From DATFRX01 sp035630615 (GTDB lineage: Bacteria; Actinomycetota; Actinomycetes; Propionibacteriales; Nocardioidaceae), in assembly GCA_035630615.1 (NCBI GenBank), contig DASQKI010000083.1:1-41255 (forward strand): a DNA stretch of 41,255 bases. Direction: 5' to 3'. This document shows positions 25,321 to 34,342 of this stretch, piece after piece. Both the position numbers and the translations under genes were made by a program. The first letter of the stretch is position 1, and each line of letters begins with the position of its first letter. The notes below the pieces were generated by a model. The model did no database searches and had not been told where the DNA came from. It was given only the letters and a program-made list of their open reading frames with translations.

Positions 25321-26813
25321 CGGGCGACCTCGGTGGTCCGCGACTCGCGTACGACGACGACCTTGATCTGACCGGGATAGGTCAGCTCTTCCTCGAACTC
25401 CTTCGCGATGTCACGAGCGAGCACCTGGGCCTGGATGTCGTCGACCTCACCGGGCAACACCATGACGCGCACCTCGCGCCCGGCCTGCATCGCGAAGACG
25501 CGATCGACGCCCGGCTTGGACCCGGCGATCTCTTCGAGCCGCTCGAGCCGCTTGACGTACGACTCGAGCGACTCTCGCCGGGCGCCGGGACGGCTGCCAC
25601 TGATCGCGTCGGCCGCCTGCACCAGGACCGCCTCGACCGTTCGCGGCTCGACCTCGTTGTGGTGCGCCTCGATTGCGTGGACGACGTCCTCGGACTCGCC
25701 GTGGCGCCGGGCGAGCTCCGCGCCGACGAGGGCGTGGCTGCCCTCGACCTCGTGGGTCAACGCCTTGCCGAGGTCGTGCAACAGCGCGCCACGCACACAC
25801 AGCGTGCGGTCGAGCCCGATCTCGTCGGCCATCAATCCGGCCAGTCGCGCCGACTCTCGGAGGTGCTCGAGCACGTTTTGTCCGTACGACGTGCGATAAC
25901 GCAGCTGCCCGAGGGTCCGTACCAGGTCCGGATGAAGGTCTGTGACGCCAAACTCGACGGTCGCGTCCTCGCCGGCCCGAATGCTCAGCCGTTCGACCTC
26001 GGCCTTGCTCTGCTCGAAGACTTCCTCGATCCGACTCGGATGGATCCGGCCGTCAACGACGAGCTGCTCGAGCGCCACCCGGGCCGTCTCGCGCCGCACC
26101 GGGTCGAAGCATGACAGCAGGACCGCGTCTGGAGTGTCGTCGATGATCACGTTGACGCCGGTGACCTGCTCGAATGTCCGCACGTTGCGGCCCTCGCGGC
26201 CGATGATCCGGCCCTTCATGTCACTGCCTGGCAGCGGCACGACGGTGACGACGGCTTCGGCGGTCTGGCTCGCGGCGAGACGCTGGATGGTCGTCGTGAG
26301 GATGCGGCGAGCCTGGGCCTCGCCATCCTCAGTGGCGGACCGCTCGATCTCGCGGACGGCACGCATCGCCTCGCGCTTCGCCTCGGATTCGATCGACCCG
26401 ATCAGCTCGGCCTTGGCGTCGGCCGCGCTCAGGCCGGCGACGTTTTCCAGCAGCACTCGGCGCTCGGCCTCGACGTCGAGGAGGTCGGCTCGCTTGAGAT
26501 CGAGCTCGCCCTCACGAGTGGCCAACGCGTCGGCCCGCTCGTCCAAGGCACTGCGCTTCTCGTCGAGGCGGTCGGAGCGCTCGTCGAGCCGCGCCTCCCG
26601 ACGCTCGATGTCTTCGCGCAACCGCGCCAGCTCGGCTCGGTCGGCCACGACCTGCTCAAGCTGCCGATTGGCGCGATCGATGGTTTGCTGCGCCTGCGCG
26701 CGAGCGTTGCCCAGGGCCTGCGAATCGCCCCGTCGGGACATCCACCAGACAACCCCCACCGCCACCACGACGAGTCCCACCAACGCAAGCAGCGCTCCAT
26801 CACCGAGTGCCAC
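25317..26813 (-). CDS. rny: Ribonuclease Y
   Basis: A 498-residue endoribonuclease that starts decay of many mRNAs. It has an N-terminal membrane helix (LLALVGLVVVAVGVVWWM), a long coiled coil to about residue 180 rich in RAELARLREDIERREAR-type heptads, a KH domain with GRIIGREGRNVRTFE, and an HD phosphohydrolase domain with LLHDLGKAL. The GTG at 26813 is chosen since ggaggt lies eight bases upstream and falls inside the longer frame. It is the first gene of the pair with the NUDIX-GNAT gene. The size and order of domains are normal. Confidence 0.94.
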   Translation of the reverse strand: MALGDGALLALVGLVVVAVGVVWWMSRRGDSQALGNARAQAQQTIDRANRQLEQVVADRAELARLREDIERREARLDERSDRLDEKRSALDERADALATREGELDLKRADLLDVEAERRVLLENVAGLSAADAKAELIGSIESEAKREAMRAVREIERSATEDGEAQARRILTTTIQRLAASQTAEAVVTVVPLPGSDMKGRIIGREGRNVRTFEQVTGVNVIIDDTPDAVLLSCFDPVRRETARVALEQLVVDGRIHPSRIEEVFEQSKAEVERLSIRAGEDATVEFGVTDLHPDLVRTLGQLRYRTSYGQNVLEHLRESARLAGLMADEIGLDRTLCVRGALLHDLGKALTHEVEGSHALVGAELARRHGESEDVVHAIEAHHNEVEPRTVEAVLVQAADAISGSRPGARRESLESYVKRLERLEEIAGSKPGVDRVFAMQAGREVRVMVLPGEVDDIQAQVLARDIAKEFEEELTYPGQIKVVVVRESRTTEVAR

Positions 26814-27082
26814 CTGCCCACCTCCGTTCACCGAGCGGCGCCACCGCGCCCCTCGAGGGGCCCTCGCAACGCGCGCACGCCCATACGTCGATGGCCGGCG
26901 ACGCGATGTCCCGCTGTCGCCGCCTGACCAGGTTCGGCGCTATCTCAAACCGCACCCGTGGTGCGGAACCTCCTCGGTATCGGTCACGTTAAGTCGGGCA
27001 CTGGTAACGGTCAAGCATCAACGGACCGGCCGAGCGACGAAACTCGCTGGTCGGCGACGGTCCCGGGGGCTAGGTTCAGGCC
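26814..27082. other. Intergenic region between rny and the hydrolase gene
   Basis: About 270 bases with no coding sequence I can support. It holds two small hairpins (cccctcgagggg at about 26851, and ccgcac facing gtgcgg at about 26952), and toward its end the -10 element TAGGTT (27071-27076), six bases before the ATG of the hydrolase. The rny promoter must also lie here on the other strand. Confidence 0.5.
27071..27082 (+). promoter_or_regulatory. TAGGTT -10 element before a leaderless hydrolase gene
   Basis: TAGGTT followed by six bases and ATG at 27083. It is the same hexamer and spacing class as at gluA (20521). Confidence 0.6.
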
Positions 27083-27838
27083 ATGCTGCTCGCCCACGAC
27101 GAAGCTGGCACCGGCGATCCGGTGCTGCTGTTGCACTCCGGAGTCGCCGACCGCCGGATGTGGCAGCCGCAGTGGGAGCCGCTCGCCGAGCGGTTTCGGG
27201 CTGTCCGCTGCGACCTGCGCGGCTGGGGCGACACGCCGATACCGGCGGAGCGGTTCTCGAACGGCGGCGACGTGATCGCGCTGCTCGACCATCTCGACGT
27301 CGAACGAGCGGCAATCGTGGGCTCGTCATTCGGCGGCCGGGTCGCCCTCGAGGTCGCGGCCACCTACCCGGATCGGGTCGGGCGGCTCGTCCTGCTGTGC
27401 CCGGGATTTCGTGGCCTCGAGCCGACCGCGGCCGCCGACGCCTTCGACGAGCGGGAAGACGCGCTGGCCGAGGCCGGTGACATCGACGGCCTCGTCGATC
27501 ACAATGTCGCCACGTGGCTCGGGCCGGAGGCCGACACGTCGGCTCGGGACCTCCTGCGAGAGATGCAGCGGCACGCCTTCGAGGTGCAGCTCGCCGCTGA
27601 TGCGCGGCCGGAGCAGCCCGAGCTGGAGCGGGTCGACGTCGATCCCGCCCAGATCGGGTCTCCGACCGTTGTCGTGTCGGGCGGCCGCGACATGGACCAC
27701 TTCCAGGCGATCGCTGCCCACCTGGCGACCACGATCCCGCATGCCCGCCTGATCGAGCTGGACTGGGCCGGCCATCTGCCCAGCATGGAGCGCCCGGAGG
27801 AAACGACCGGGCTGATCATCGACGCGCTCATCGGCTGA
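27083..27838 (+). CDS. Alpha/beta-fold hydrolase
   Basis: A 251-residue soluble hydrolase. The nucleophile elbow is VGSSFGG (Ser), the acid is in VVVSGGRDMDHF, and the base is the His in WAGHLPSME. The oxyanion HG is replaced by LLLHSGVADRRMWQP, a common variant. Family members cleave esters, lactones or epoxides; the substrate is unknown. It is probably transcribed alone and without a leader. Confidence 0.88.
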   Translation: MLLAHDEAGTGDPVLLLHSGVADRRMWQPQWEPLAERFRAVRCDLRGWGDTPIPAERFSNGGDVIALLDHLDVERAAIVGSSFGGRVALEVAATYPDRVGRLVLLCPGFRGLEPTAAADAFDEREDALAEAGDIDGLVDHNVATWLGPEADTSARDLLREMQRHAFEVQLAADARPEQPELERVDVDPAQIGSPTVVVSGGRDMDHFQAIAAHLATTIPHARLIELDWAGHLPSMERPEETTGLIIDALIG

Positions 27839-27870
27839 CCAGGCCCGGCCGCTTGCCCCGGACGTTTCGG

Positions 27871-29064
27871 CTACCAGTATTTGGGCAGGTCGTAGAAGTC
27901 GTCTCCGTTCAGATTGTCAGCCGAGCCATCGGCGAGCCTGATGGCAAGGCCAGTCACCCCGGCCTGCACGGCCTTGACCAGCTGGCCCTTCTGTTTCTGA
28001 CCCCAGTCGTCGGACTGTCCCCGCACCTCGAACAGCACGGTGCCGGTTCCGTTGAGCGCGAACGCCGACCGGGCCTGCCCGGCGAAGTCGCGGTCAAAGC
28101 TGTATCCGTCGGCGATCTGCTGGTGGGTATAGCGGGTCACCCCGCCGAAGAACGGCGACGGCTCGCCAATCGCAAACTCGCGGATGCCCAACGCGGCTGC
28201 CAACGCGTACCGACGCGACTTGTCCTGGTCCAGCAGCGGCCAGTCGTCATAGCGCGGGTTGCCATCGATCTCCGAGCCGAGCGGCGGGAAGTCCAGCGCC
28301 ACCGTCGCGTACTTGTCGGTGTCGTTCTGCTGGCTACACGAGCCCATGTGGTGCAGGTCGACGTACGCGTCCACCGTGCCGAACTCGGACCGTAGGTCGA
28401 CGTAAAGGTGCCGCAGCGCCCGCGCCTCGTTGGTGACGTACAGACCCGGCTCCACCTCGTCGGTCGGGATGTCCTCCGGCTGCGGCTCGAAGTCGAGGTC
28501 GGCGTTGAAGTCGCGATTGAGGTCGAATCCACCGAGCCCGTTGCTGTAGTAGAACGGCGGGCTGGTGCCTTGGAGCTGCGGGAAGGTCTGCATGACCTCG
28601 TCCCAGGTGAAGGCGTTTTGCCGCCGGTTGAGCTCGCCGCCGTCCGGATTGAACTTGGGCACGGCGACGATGGTGAGGTTTGCGCGGATGGTTTGCGCCT
28701 GCGCGGTTTCGCTGGACGCCAGCGTCCTGAGTAGGGCCAGCAGCGCCTCGGTGCCGGTCTTCTCGTTGCCGTGGATCTCGCTGGTGATCAGCATCACCCG
28801 ATCGCCCGTTCCGACCCGAGCGGCCCAGATCTCCCGGCCGAGCGCGGACTCGCCGATCACCGATACGTCCACCCGACCGGAGCTGGTCGTCTCGATCTGT
28901 GCGAGCTGGCGGCCGAGCTCGGCATGGCTGGTCCAGCCTGAGGTCGAGGGGTCGTCGAGGTTCTCGCACTCGGCATTTCCGTCGTTGGCCCGGGTCGGCG
29001 ACACGATCAGGCCCGTCGCCAAGGCGACGACGGCTGCCGAGGCCAGGAGCATGCGTTTCGGCAT
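27871..29064 (-). CDS. Secreted M14-family zinc carboxypeptidase, copy 1
   Basis: A 397-residue exported protein with a signal peptide (MPKRMLLASAAVVALATGLIV). The zinc ligands are in SEIHGNEKTG (H-x-x-E) and VDLHHMGSC; the substrate Arg/Asn pair is in FDLNRDFN, and the catalytic Glu is probably the one in VLFEVRGQ. NPDGGELNRRQN is a typical M14 motif. A ribosome-binding site gagagga precedes the ATG at 29064. It follows copy 2 by 11 bases in one operon. It would remove C-terminal residues from peptides outside the cell. Confidence 0.9.
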   Translation of the reverse strand: MPKRMLLASAAVVALATGLIVSPTRANDGNAECENLDDPSTSGWTSHAELGRQLAQIETTSSGRVDVSVIGESALGREIWAARVGTGDRVMLITSEIHGNEKTGTEALLALLRTLASSETAQAQTIRANLTIVAVPKFNPDGGELNRRQNAFTWDEVMQTFPQLQGTSPPFYYSNGLGGFDLNRDFNADLDFEPQPEDIPTDEVEPGLYVTNEARALRHLYVDLRSEFGTVDAYVDLHHMGSCSQQNDTDKYATVALDFPPLGSEIDGNPRYDDWPLLDQDKSRRYALAAALGIREFAIGEPSPFFGGVTRYTHQQIADGYSFDRDFAGQARSAFALNGTGTVLFEVRGQSDDWGQKQKGQLVKAVQAGVTGLAIRLADGSADNLNGDDFYDLPKYW

Positions 29065-29075
29065 CAGCGGTCCTC

Positions 29076-30098
29076 TCACATTCCACAAGGTCCTTGCGAC
29101 GCGAACGGCAGGTCCGGGTAGCCGGAGACGTCCTGCGACCCGAGCGATCCGTTCGCGGCGGCCAGTAGCACGGCCATGGTCGGAATCCGGAACAGGTTCT
29201 CCAGCTGGCCGTTGCTCTTCTGGCCGACCGAGCGCACTTCGTAGAAGATCGCGCCGCGGGTGGGTGGTTCGGTCACGGCCTGCTCGCCCGCCGGCGCCGT
29301 CCCTCCCATGAGCATCCGGCTGAGCGCGGCGTTGGTGATGTCGATCAGCGGGTAGTGGGCCACGTTGACCGGCCCGTACCGATCAAGCGCCTCGACGCTC
29401 ACCATCGCCATCTGCCGGTTGGTTAGCCACTGCTCGTCGGTCATCCGGGACGGGTCGATCGAGCGGGCGCCGATCTGAAACTGGTTGAGGTCGTCGGTGC
29501 CGTCGACCACGGGAGCCTCGCCCATGTGGTGCAGGTCGAGCGCGAGCTCGGGTGCGGTGTCCCGCCAGAGCCGCCAGAAGGCCACCGACTCCGGCTGGGC
29601 GAAGTTTTCCCAGTCGCGGTTCAGGTCAATGACGCTGGGCGTGGTGCTCTGGCGGATGTTCGCCTCGGCACCGTCTGGGTTGTACATCGGAATGACGATC
29701 ACAGTTAAGTTGTCCCGGATCGTCCGTGCTGCGGGGGATCCGCTCGCGAGAAGGTCCAGGATCTGAAGCGCGGCTTCGGTGCTGTGCAGCTCGTTGCCGT
29801 GGATTCGGGCCTGCAGCCAGAACGTTGTCGGCCCGCTGCCCACCGTCGCGTAGAGGAGCTCACGTCCTTCGCCCGACTGCCCCGCCGAGTCGACAGTCAC
29901 CAGGCCGCCAGACGTACGCTCGATCCGGCCCAGCTCGCGGACCACGTCGGCGTATCCGGCGACACTCTCGAGGCTGACGTCTTGCTGGTCCTGGATGCAT
30001 GGCCCACCGGGGTTGTGGGGCGGATCGGCCGCAGCCGTGCTGGCGAGCCCGGTCGCAAGGAGGGTGGCGCTGGCGAGCGCAGTCAGGGTCCTTCGCAT
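29076..30098 (-). CDS. Secreted M14-family zinc carboxypeptidase, copy 2
   Basis: A 340-residue exported protein with signal MRRTLTALASATLLATGLAST. Zinc ligands are in QARIHGNELHSTEAAL and LDLHHMGEAP; NPDGAEANIRQ, DLNRDWENF and IFYEVRSVGQKS match copy 1, so the two are paralogues. The ATG at 30098 has gaggag nine bases upstream and is first in the operon. The C-terminus ends in CGM with a Cys that may pair with the N-terminal one at PCIQDQQ. Targets are unknown. Confidence 0.9.
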   Translation of the reverse strand: MRRTLTALASATLLATGLASTAAADPPHNPGGPCIQDQQDVSLESVAGYADVVRELGRIERTSGGLVTVDSAGQSGEGRELLYATVGSGPTTFWLQARIHGNELHSTEAALQILDLLASGSPAARTIRDNLTVIVIPMYNPDGAEANIRQSTTPSVIDLNRDWENFAQPESVAFWRLWRDTAPELALDLHHMGEAPVVDGTDDLNQFQIGARSIDPSRMTDEQWLTNRQMAMVSVEALDRYGPVNVAHYPLIDITNAALSRMLMGGTAPAGEQAVTEPPTRGAIFYEVRSVGQKSNGQLENLFRIPTMAVLLAAANGSLGSQDVSGYPDLPFASQGPCGM

Positions 30099-30329
30099 GG
30101 TGTCTCCTCGAGGTGTCACGCGGACTGCCGATCGACCGGCCACCCGAGGGAATGTCGACCAGGCGAGCCCTGGAAACGTAACCCGACACGCGCCGCATGG
30201 GTACGGATTGGGTCAGGTTCATCCGAATTTCCGACACCTGTCGCAGGGACCGGCCAACGCACTCGACACCTGTCGGCCGGTCTTGGCCGCAGGGTCGGCC
30301 GGATCGATCCGAACGAACGGTCGCGGTCG
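30099..30329. other. Control region upstream of the M14 operon
   Basis: This 231-base stretch has no supported gene. It contains two copies of the 12-base dyad CGACACCTGTCG, at 30232-30243 and 30264-30275, 32 bases apart (about three helical turns). That is the layout of cooperative operator sites. A GC-rich hairpin (cggccggtcttggccg) near 30274-30289 follows recX and may end its transcript. Confidence 0.5.
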
Positions 30330-30896
30330 TCAGTCGATGACCCCGTCGAGTGGCATCTCGTCGGCCTCGTCGGCCTCGTCGGCTCCGAGCTCCTCGCGTA
30401 CGACCCGCAGCGCCACGCCTGGCGGATAGCCCTTGCGGCCGAGCATGCCGGCGAGGCGGCGGGTCCGTACCTGAGGATCGAGGCCACGGGTACTGCGGAG
30501 CTTCCGACGCACCAGCAGCCGCGCGGTCTCGACCTCGTCGTCGCCATCGATCTCGTCGAGCACGGTCTGGACCACCGGGTCGGCGATGCCCTTGCGGCGC
30601 AGCTCGAAGCCCAACGCTCGACGTGCCAGCCCCTTGTTGCGAGTGCGGGTCTGCACCCACGAGCGGGCGAAGGCCTCGTCATCGATCAGGCCGACCTCTT
30701 CGAACCGATCGAGCAGCCGGGTCGCGATCTCGCCGGGCACGTCCCGCTTGGCCAGCGCCTCGGCGAGCTCGGCCCGGCTCCGCGGTCGGTCGGTCAACCG
30801 GCGGAGCAGGATCTTGCGTCCGACGGCCTCGGGATCGGCGTCGGGAGCCTCCGGGTCGGCCGGCTCGTCGCGTGGCGTGGGTGCCGGTCTGGGCAT
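30330..30896 (-). CDS. recX: Regulatory protein RecX
   Basis: A 188-residue helical protein with RecX repeats: LTDRPRSRAELAEALAKRDV, LIDDEAFARSWVQTR and KGLARRALGFELRRKGI. It binds in the groove of RecA filaments and limits their activity. The ATG at 30896 comes three bases after the recA stop, so the two are co-transcribed and RecX is made in proportion to RecA. The acidic ends (ADEADEADEMP) are longer than usual. Confidence 0.95.
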   Translation of the reverse strand: MPRPAPTPRDEPADPEAPDADPEAVGRKILLRRLTDRPRSRAELAEALAKRDVPGEIATRLLDRFEEVGLIDDEAFARSWVQTRTRNKGLARRALGFELRRKGIADPVVQTVLDEIDGDDEVETARLLVRRKLRSTRGLDPQVRTRRLAGMLGRKGYPPGVALRVVREELGADEADEADEMPLDGVID

Positions 30897-30899
30897 GGC

Positions 30900-31940
30900 C
30901 TAGAAGTCGATGTCCGTCGCCTCGTCGGCGGCCGGGGCATCGACGGTCGGACCGATGCCGAGCTTCTCCTTGATCCGCTTCTCGAGCTCGTCGGCGAGGT
31001 CCGGGTTGTCCCGCAGGAAGCCTCGGGCGTTTTCCTTGCCCTGGCCGAGCTGGTCGCCTTCGTAGGTGTACCAAGCGCCCGCCTTGCGGACCAAGCCAAC
31101 GTCGACACCGACGTCGATCAGGCCGCCCTCGCGGCTGATTCCCTTGCCGTACATGATGTCGAACTCGGCCTGCTTGAACGGGCTGGAGACCTTGTTTTTC
31201 GCGACCTTGACGCGGGTTCGGTTGCCGACCATGTCGGTTCCGTCCTTGAGCGTCTCGATCCGGCGCACGTCGAGTCGGACCGAGGCGTAGAACTTCAGCG
31301 CCCGGCCACCCGTCGTCGTTTCGGGACTCCCGAACATCACGCCGATCTTTTCCCGCAGCTGGTTGATGAAGATCGCGGTCGTGCCGGAGCCGTTGAGCGC
31401 GCCGGTCAGCTTGCGCAGCGCCTGACTCATCAGCCGGGCCTGCAGGCCGACGTGGCTGTCGCCCATCTCGCCCTCGATCTCGGCCCGTGGCACCAGCGCC
31501 GCCACCGAGTCGATGACCACGACGTCGAGGGCGCCGGAGCGGATCAGCGTGTCGGCGATCTCGAGGGCCTGCTCACCGGAGTCGGGCTGGCTGACGAGCA
31601 GCGCGTCGATGTCGACGCCGAGGTTGGACGCGTATTCCGGGTCGAGCGCGTGCTCGGCGTCGATGAACGCCGCGATGCCGCCCAGCTTCTGCGCGTTAGC
31701 CACCGAGTGCAGCGCCACGGTGGTCTTGCCGCTCGACTCGGGCCCGTAGATCTCCACCACGCGCCCGCGGGGCAGTCCCCCGATGCCGAGCGCGATGTCG
31801 AGCGCGATCGAGCCGGTCGGCACGACCTCGACGGGTGCGCGGCTCTCGTCGCCCAGTCGCATGACCGAGCCCTTGCCGTGCTGGCGCTCGATCTGCGCGA
31901 GTGCCGTGTCGAGTGCCTTGTCGCGATCCCCTACAGCCAT
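30900..31940 (-). CDS. recA: Recombinase RecA
   Basis: A 346-residue DNA strand-exchange protein. Walker A is GPESSGKT (66-73), followed by FIDAEHALDPEYA, the Walker B VVVIDSVAALVPRAEIEG, loop L1 EMGDSHVGLQARLMSQAL and loop L2 INQLREKIGVMFGSPETTTG. The C-terminus ends with an acidic tail. No intein is present. The start ATG at 31940 follows a long leader with a LexA box. RecA filaments also promote LexA cleavage, closing the SOS circuit of this window. Confidence 0.98.
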   Translation of the reverse strand: MAVGDRDKALDTALAQIERQHGKGSVMRLGDESRAPVEVVPTGSIALDIALGIGGLPRGRVVEIYGPESSGKTTVALHSVANAQKLGGIAAFIDAEHALDPEYASNLGVDIDALLVSQPDSGEQALEIADTLIRSGALDVVVIDSVAALVPRAEIEGEMGDSHVGLQARLMSQALRKLTGALNGSGTTAIFINQLREKIGVMFGSPETTTGGRALKFYASVRLDVRRIETLKDGTDMVGNRTRVKVAKNKVSSPFKQAEFDIMYGKGISREGGLIDVGVDVGLVRKAGAWYTYEGDQLGQGKENARGFLRDNPDLADELEKRIKEKLGIGPTVDAPAADEATDIDF

Positions 31941-32068
31941 TGGCCAACCCATCTCATCGATTGCGGTCGTACGTCTTGTCGATGCCCTGACCCTAGGCGC
32001 GGCCGCCGACAGTGCTCGTACTCGCCACGCGGCCTGTGGACGACCGGGCCAGATCCACAACAGGGACC

Positions 32069-32092
32069 ACCGTAGCCCGAACACGTGTTCGA
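32069..32092 (-). promoter_or_regulatory. LexA box and -10 element of recA
   Basis: CCGAACACGTGTTCGA (32077-32092) is an almost perfect SOS box. The minus-strand -10 TACGGT (32069-32074) follows directly, so the box covers the promoter. TACGGT is also the -10 of lexA. The recA start is about 130 bases downstream. Confidence 0.88.
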
Positions 32093-32119
32093 TGTGCGGC
32101 CGACACGCGGCGTGTCTCG

Positions 32120-32413
32120 CTAGCCCTTGCCGATCTGTCGAGCCACTTGGTGGTGCATCGTTCCGAAGGCCCGTTGACGCACCACGTCCGGCCGGCTCCG
32201 GTCGAGGACGATCGACCCGAGCAGCGCATCGGCGCCGTGAAGCTGGGCAGTCTGGACGAATCGCACCAGATCTTCCTCGATCCTCGACGGGCCGACCTCG
32301 GCAAACTCGAACGCGAGATCCCCGGCCGCTGCCAGGAGTGATGCGACGGCGGCCGGATCGACACCGGCGCGCCGGCTCGCACTCGACTCCCTCGCCGGAG
32401 CGTCAATCCGCAT
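32120..32413 (-). CDS. Hypothetical protein overlapping a GNAT gene
   Basis: A 97-residue helical protein: MRIDAPARESSASRRAGVDP, then AAVASLLAAAGDLAFEFAE and SRIEEDLVRFVQTAQLHGAD. It starts inside the end of the GNAT gene, with an 11-base overlap, so it is translated from the same mRNA. I do not recognise a family. The uninterrupted frame and the coupling support a real gene. The stop is 28 bases from the recA LexA box. Confidence 0.55.
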   Translation of the reverse strand: MRIDAPARESSASRRAGVDPAAVASLLAAAGDLAFEFAEVGPSRIEEDLVRFVQTAQLHGADALLGSIVLDRSRPDVVRQRAFGTMHHQVARQIGKG

Positions 32414-32978
32414 GGCGGCCCTGCTCTCGTACGCGCAGCGGCTTTTCGTGTACTTCGAGATCGCATGGGGTCGCGAGCAGCGGCGCCAGATGGGGATGGG
32501 TGTCGTCCATGCGGCGGGTCTGGATGTGTCGGAAACCGCGCCGCCCGTACCACGACTTGAGGAACTCCTTGCTCGGGTGCCGCCAGGTGCGCGGGACGAG
32601 CAGCTCGAGCTGGATGGCTCGCAGCCCGCGGTCCCGGCTGTCTTGCTCGGCGAAGTCGAGGAGGGCCCGTCCGATGCCGGCGCCGCGGTGATCCGGGTCA
32701 GCGACCAGCATCCCGAACTCGCTGGTGTCTTCGCAGATCTGATGGAGCTGCATGCTGCCGACGACCAAGCCGTCGGCGATGGTGGCGACGGCGACCTGGC
32801 GGTCGGCGATGAGCTCGGCGACCTCAGACGTTGTGGTCCGCGTGAATCCGTCGCGCCACAGCCCACACTCCGCGGTGGCGTAGACGTCGTTGACGAGATC
32901 GGTCAGTTGCTCGATGAGCCGGGTGTCGCGGCTGGCCGCTGCGTCCAACAGCGTCACGGCGATGTCGGTGCCTGCCAT
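32403..32978 (-). CDS. GNAT-family N-acetyltransferase
   Basis: A 191-residue acetyltransferase. The acetyl-CoA pyrophosphate loop is ADPDHRGAGIGRALLDFAE, and WYGRRGFRHIQTRRM forms the end of the fold. DFAEQDSRDRGLRAIQLELLV fits the central strand-helix. The acceptor is unknown. It is divergent from a LysR gene 70 bases away, so it is the likely target of that regulator. A dyad between them resembles a LysR site. Confidence 0.85.
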   Translation of the reverse strand: MAGTDIAVTLLDAAASRDTRLIEQLTDLVNDVYATAECGLWRDGFTRTTTSEVAELIADRQVAVATIADGLVVGSMQLHQICEDTSEFGMLVADPDHRGAGIGRALLDFAEQDSRDRGLRAIQLELLVPRTWRHPSKEFLKSWYGRRGFRHIQTRRMDDTHPHLAPLLATPCDLEVHEKPLRVREQGRHAD

Positions 32979-33000
32979 ACATCGAGGATGCCGAACCTCT

Positions 33001-33015
33001 ATTGAGCGATGCAAT
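33001..33015. promoter_or_regulatory. LysR-type dyad ATTG-N7-CAAT
   Basis: ATTGAGCGATGCAAT has the T-N11-A form that LysR regulators bind. It sits in the middle of the 70-base gap between the divergent GNAT and LysR genes. Confidence 0.65.
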
Positions 33016-33048
33016 ACATAGTTCAGACTGGATCGATCGTGTTCTACG

Positions 33049-33951
33049 ATGATCGGTGTGGACGTCCGCCAGCTCAGATGCGTCGAAGCGGTTGCTCGCC
33101 ATCGCCACTTCACGAAAGCCGCGGAGGAGCTGCACGTGGCCCAGTCGGCGCTGTCGCATCAGATCCGGCGGCTCGAGCGGGAGCTGGGCACGCCGCTGTT
33201 CGAGCGAACGAGTCGACGCGTCATCGTCACCGAGGCAGGCAGGGTCGTCGCCGCCCGAGCCCGCCGGGTCTTCGCGGAGCTCGACACCGCACGCGAGGAG
33301 GTCGACGAGCTTCGCGGCGTGCTCCGTGGGCGGATCCGGGTCGGTGCGCTCCTGCCCGCAGGCGAGGTCGACGTGCCGGGTCTGCTGGCCCGCTACAGCC
33401 GAGCCCACCCCGGCGTCGAGGTCGACCTCTATGAGGGCATCGCCGACGACATGTTCCGCCGTCTGGCCGGTGACGACCTCGATGCCGCCATCTGCCTACT
33501 GGCCGGCGAGACTCCGGACGTCCTCGCCGTCGAGCCATTGAGCCAGGATGAGGTCGTCGCCGCGTTCGCGCCGGATCAGGCCCCACCCGCTCCACATGTC
33601 ACCGTCCCAGACCTTGGTCGGATGGCCATCGTGGCGACCCGCCGGGGATCGGCTATCACGCATGCCCTCGACCAGCGCTTCGCCGAGATCGGTCAGCCGC
33701 TCCGCCTCGCCCTCGAGAGTGGTGATCCGTTCCTCCTGCGCTCGCTCGCTGCACGGGGTTTCGCCACGGCGATCCTGCCTCGGTCGCTCACCGCCCTGGA
33801 CGGACCTGCCATCGAAGTACGCAGTTTGCAGCCCGCCATTCGACTGCCGGTCGCACTCGTCTGGCGTCGGGAGCGCAACGTCCCGCCGGCCGCCCGCACA
33901 TTCATCGACTTCGTTCGCCAAGCGACGGCGACCCGGGCCGCATCGACCTGA
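33049..33951 (+). CDS. LysR-family transcriptional regulator
   Basis: A 300-residue protein. The winged helix-turn-helix is VRQLRCVEAVARHRHFTKAA then LHVAQSALSHQIRRLERELG, followed by the linker helix and a periplasmic-binding-like effector domain from about residue 90 (GRIRVGALLPAGEVDVPGLL). It probably controls the divergent GNAT gene and itself. The ligand is unknown. Its 3' end overlaps the end of the convergent membrane-protein gene by 50 bases. Confidence 0.92.
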   Translation: MIGVDVRQLRCVEAVARHRHFTKAAEELHVAQSALSHQIRRLERELGTPLFERTSRRVIVTEAGRVVAARARRVFAELDTAREEVDELRGVLRGRIRVGALLPAGEVDVPGLLARYSRAHPGVEVDLYEGIADDMFRRLAGDDLDAAICLLAGETPDVLAVEPLSQDEVVAAFAPDQAPPAPHVTVPDLGRMAIVATRRGSAITHALDQRFAEIGQPLRLALESGDPFLLRSLAARGFATAILPRSLTALDGPAIEVRSLQPAIRLPVALVWRRERNVPPAARTFIDFVRQATATRAAST

Positions 33952-34342
33952 AGCGCCGCACCCAGCCCGCCGCCAGCACCAGCGCGACCGTCGCTGCCAT
34001 GCCGATCCACCACGAAGCGACGTACGGCCGGTGCTGCAGCGTCTCGTTGGGGGGATCGACGCCGTTTCCGGTCAGGACGGGGATCGCGAGCAGCGAAACG
34101 CTCCCCCACCAGATCAGACCCACCACGGCCGGCGCCCGCCACGGAGCTGGCAGCCACCGCGACGCGATCAGGCCCAGGACGACGACCACAGGGGCGAGCA
34201 CGCCGTCGTGCAGGACGACACCGCCGATCAGCCACTTCAGCACCGATGCCCACTGGTCGCTGGGCACGTCGGCGAGTCGGCTCGCCGCGTACGCCAGGGC
34301 GGCGACGGCTGGGACAGCGAGGACGATCCGCCAGGCAGTCAC
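33902..34342 (-). CDS. Small membrane protein at the end of the molybdopterin operon
   Basis: A 146-residue protein with about four membrane helices: IVLAVPAVAALAYAASRLA, WLIGGVVLHDGVLAPVVVVL, VVGLIWWGSVSLLAIPVL and WWIGMAATVALVLAAGW. A conserved-looking His lies in the second helix. The GTG start overlaps the stop of the preceding gene as GTGA, so it is coupled to the oxidoreductase. It may be a further electron-transfer or assembly partner of that protein. I do not recognise the family. Confidence 0.75.
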   Translation of the reverse strand: MTAWRIVLAVPAVAALAYAASRLADVPSDQWASVLKWLIGGVVLHDGVLAPVVVVLGLIASRWLPAPWRAPAVVGLIWWGSVSLLAIPVLTGNGVDPPNETLQHRPYVASWWIGMAATVALVLAAGWVRRFRSMRPGSPSLGERSR

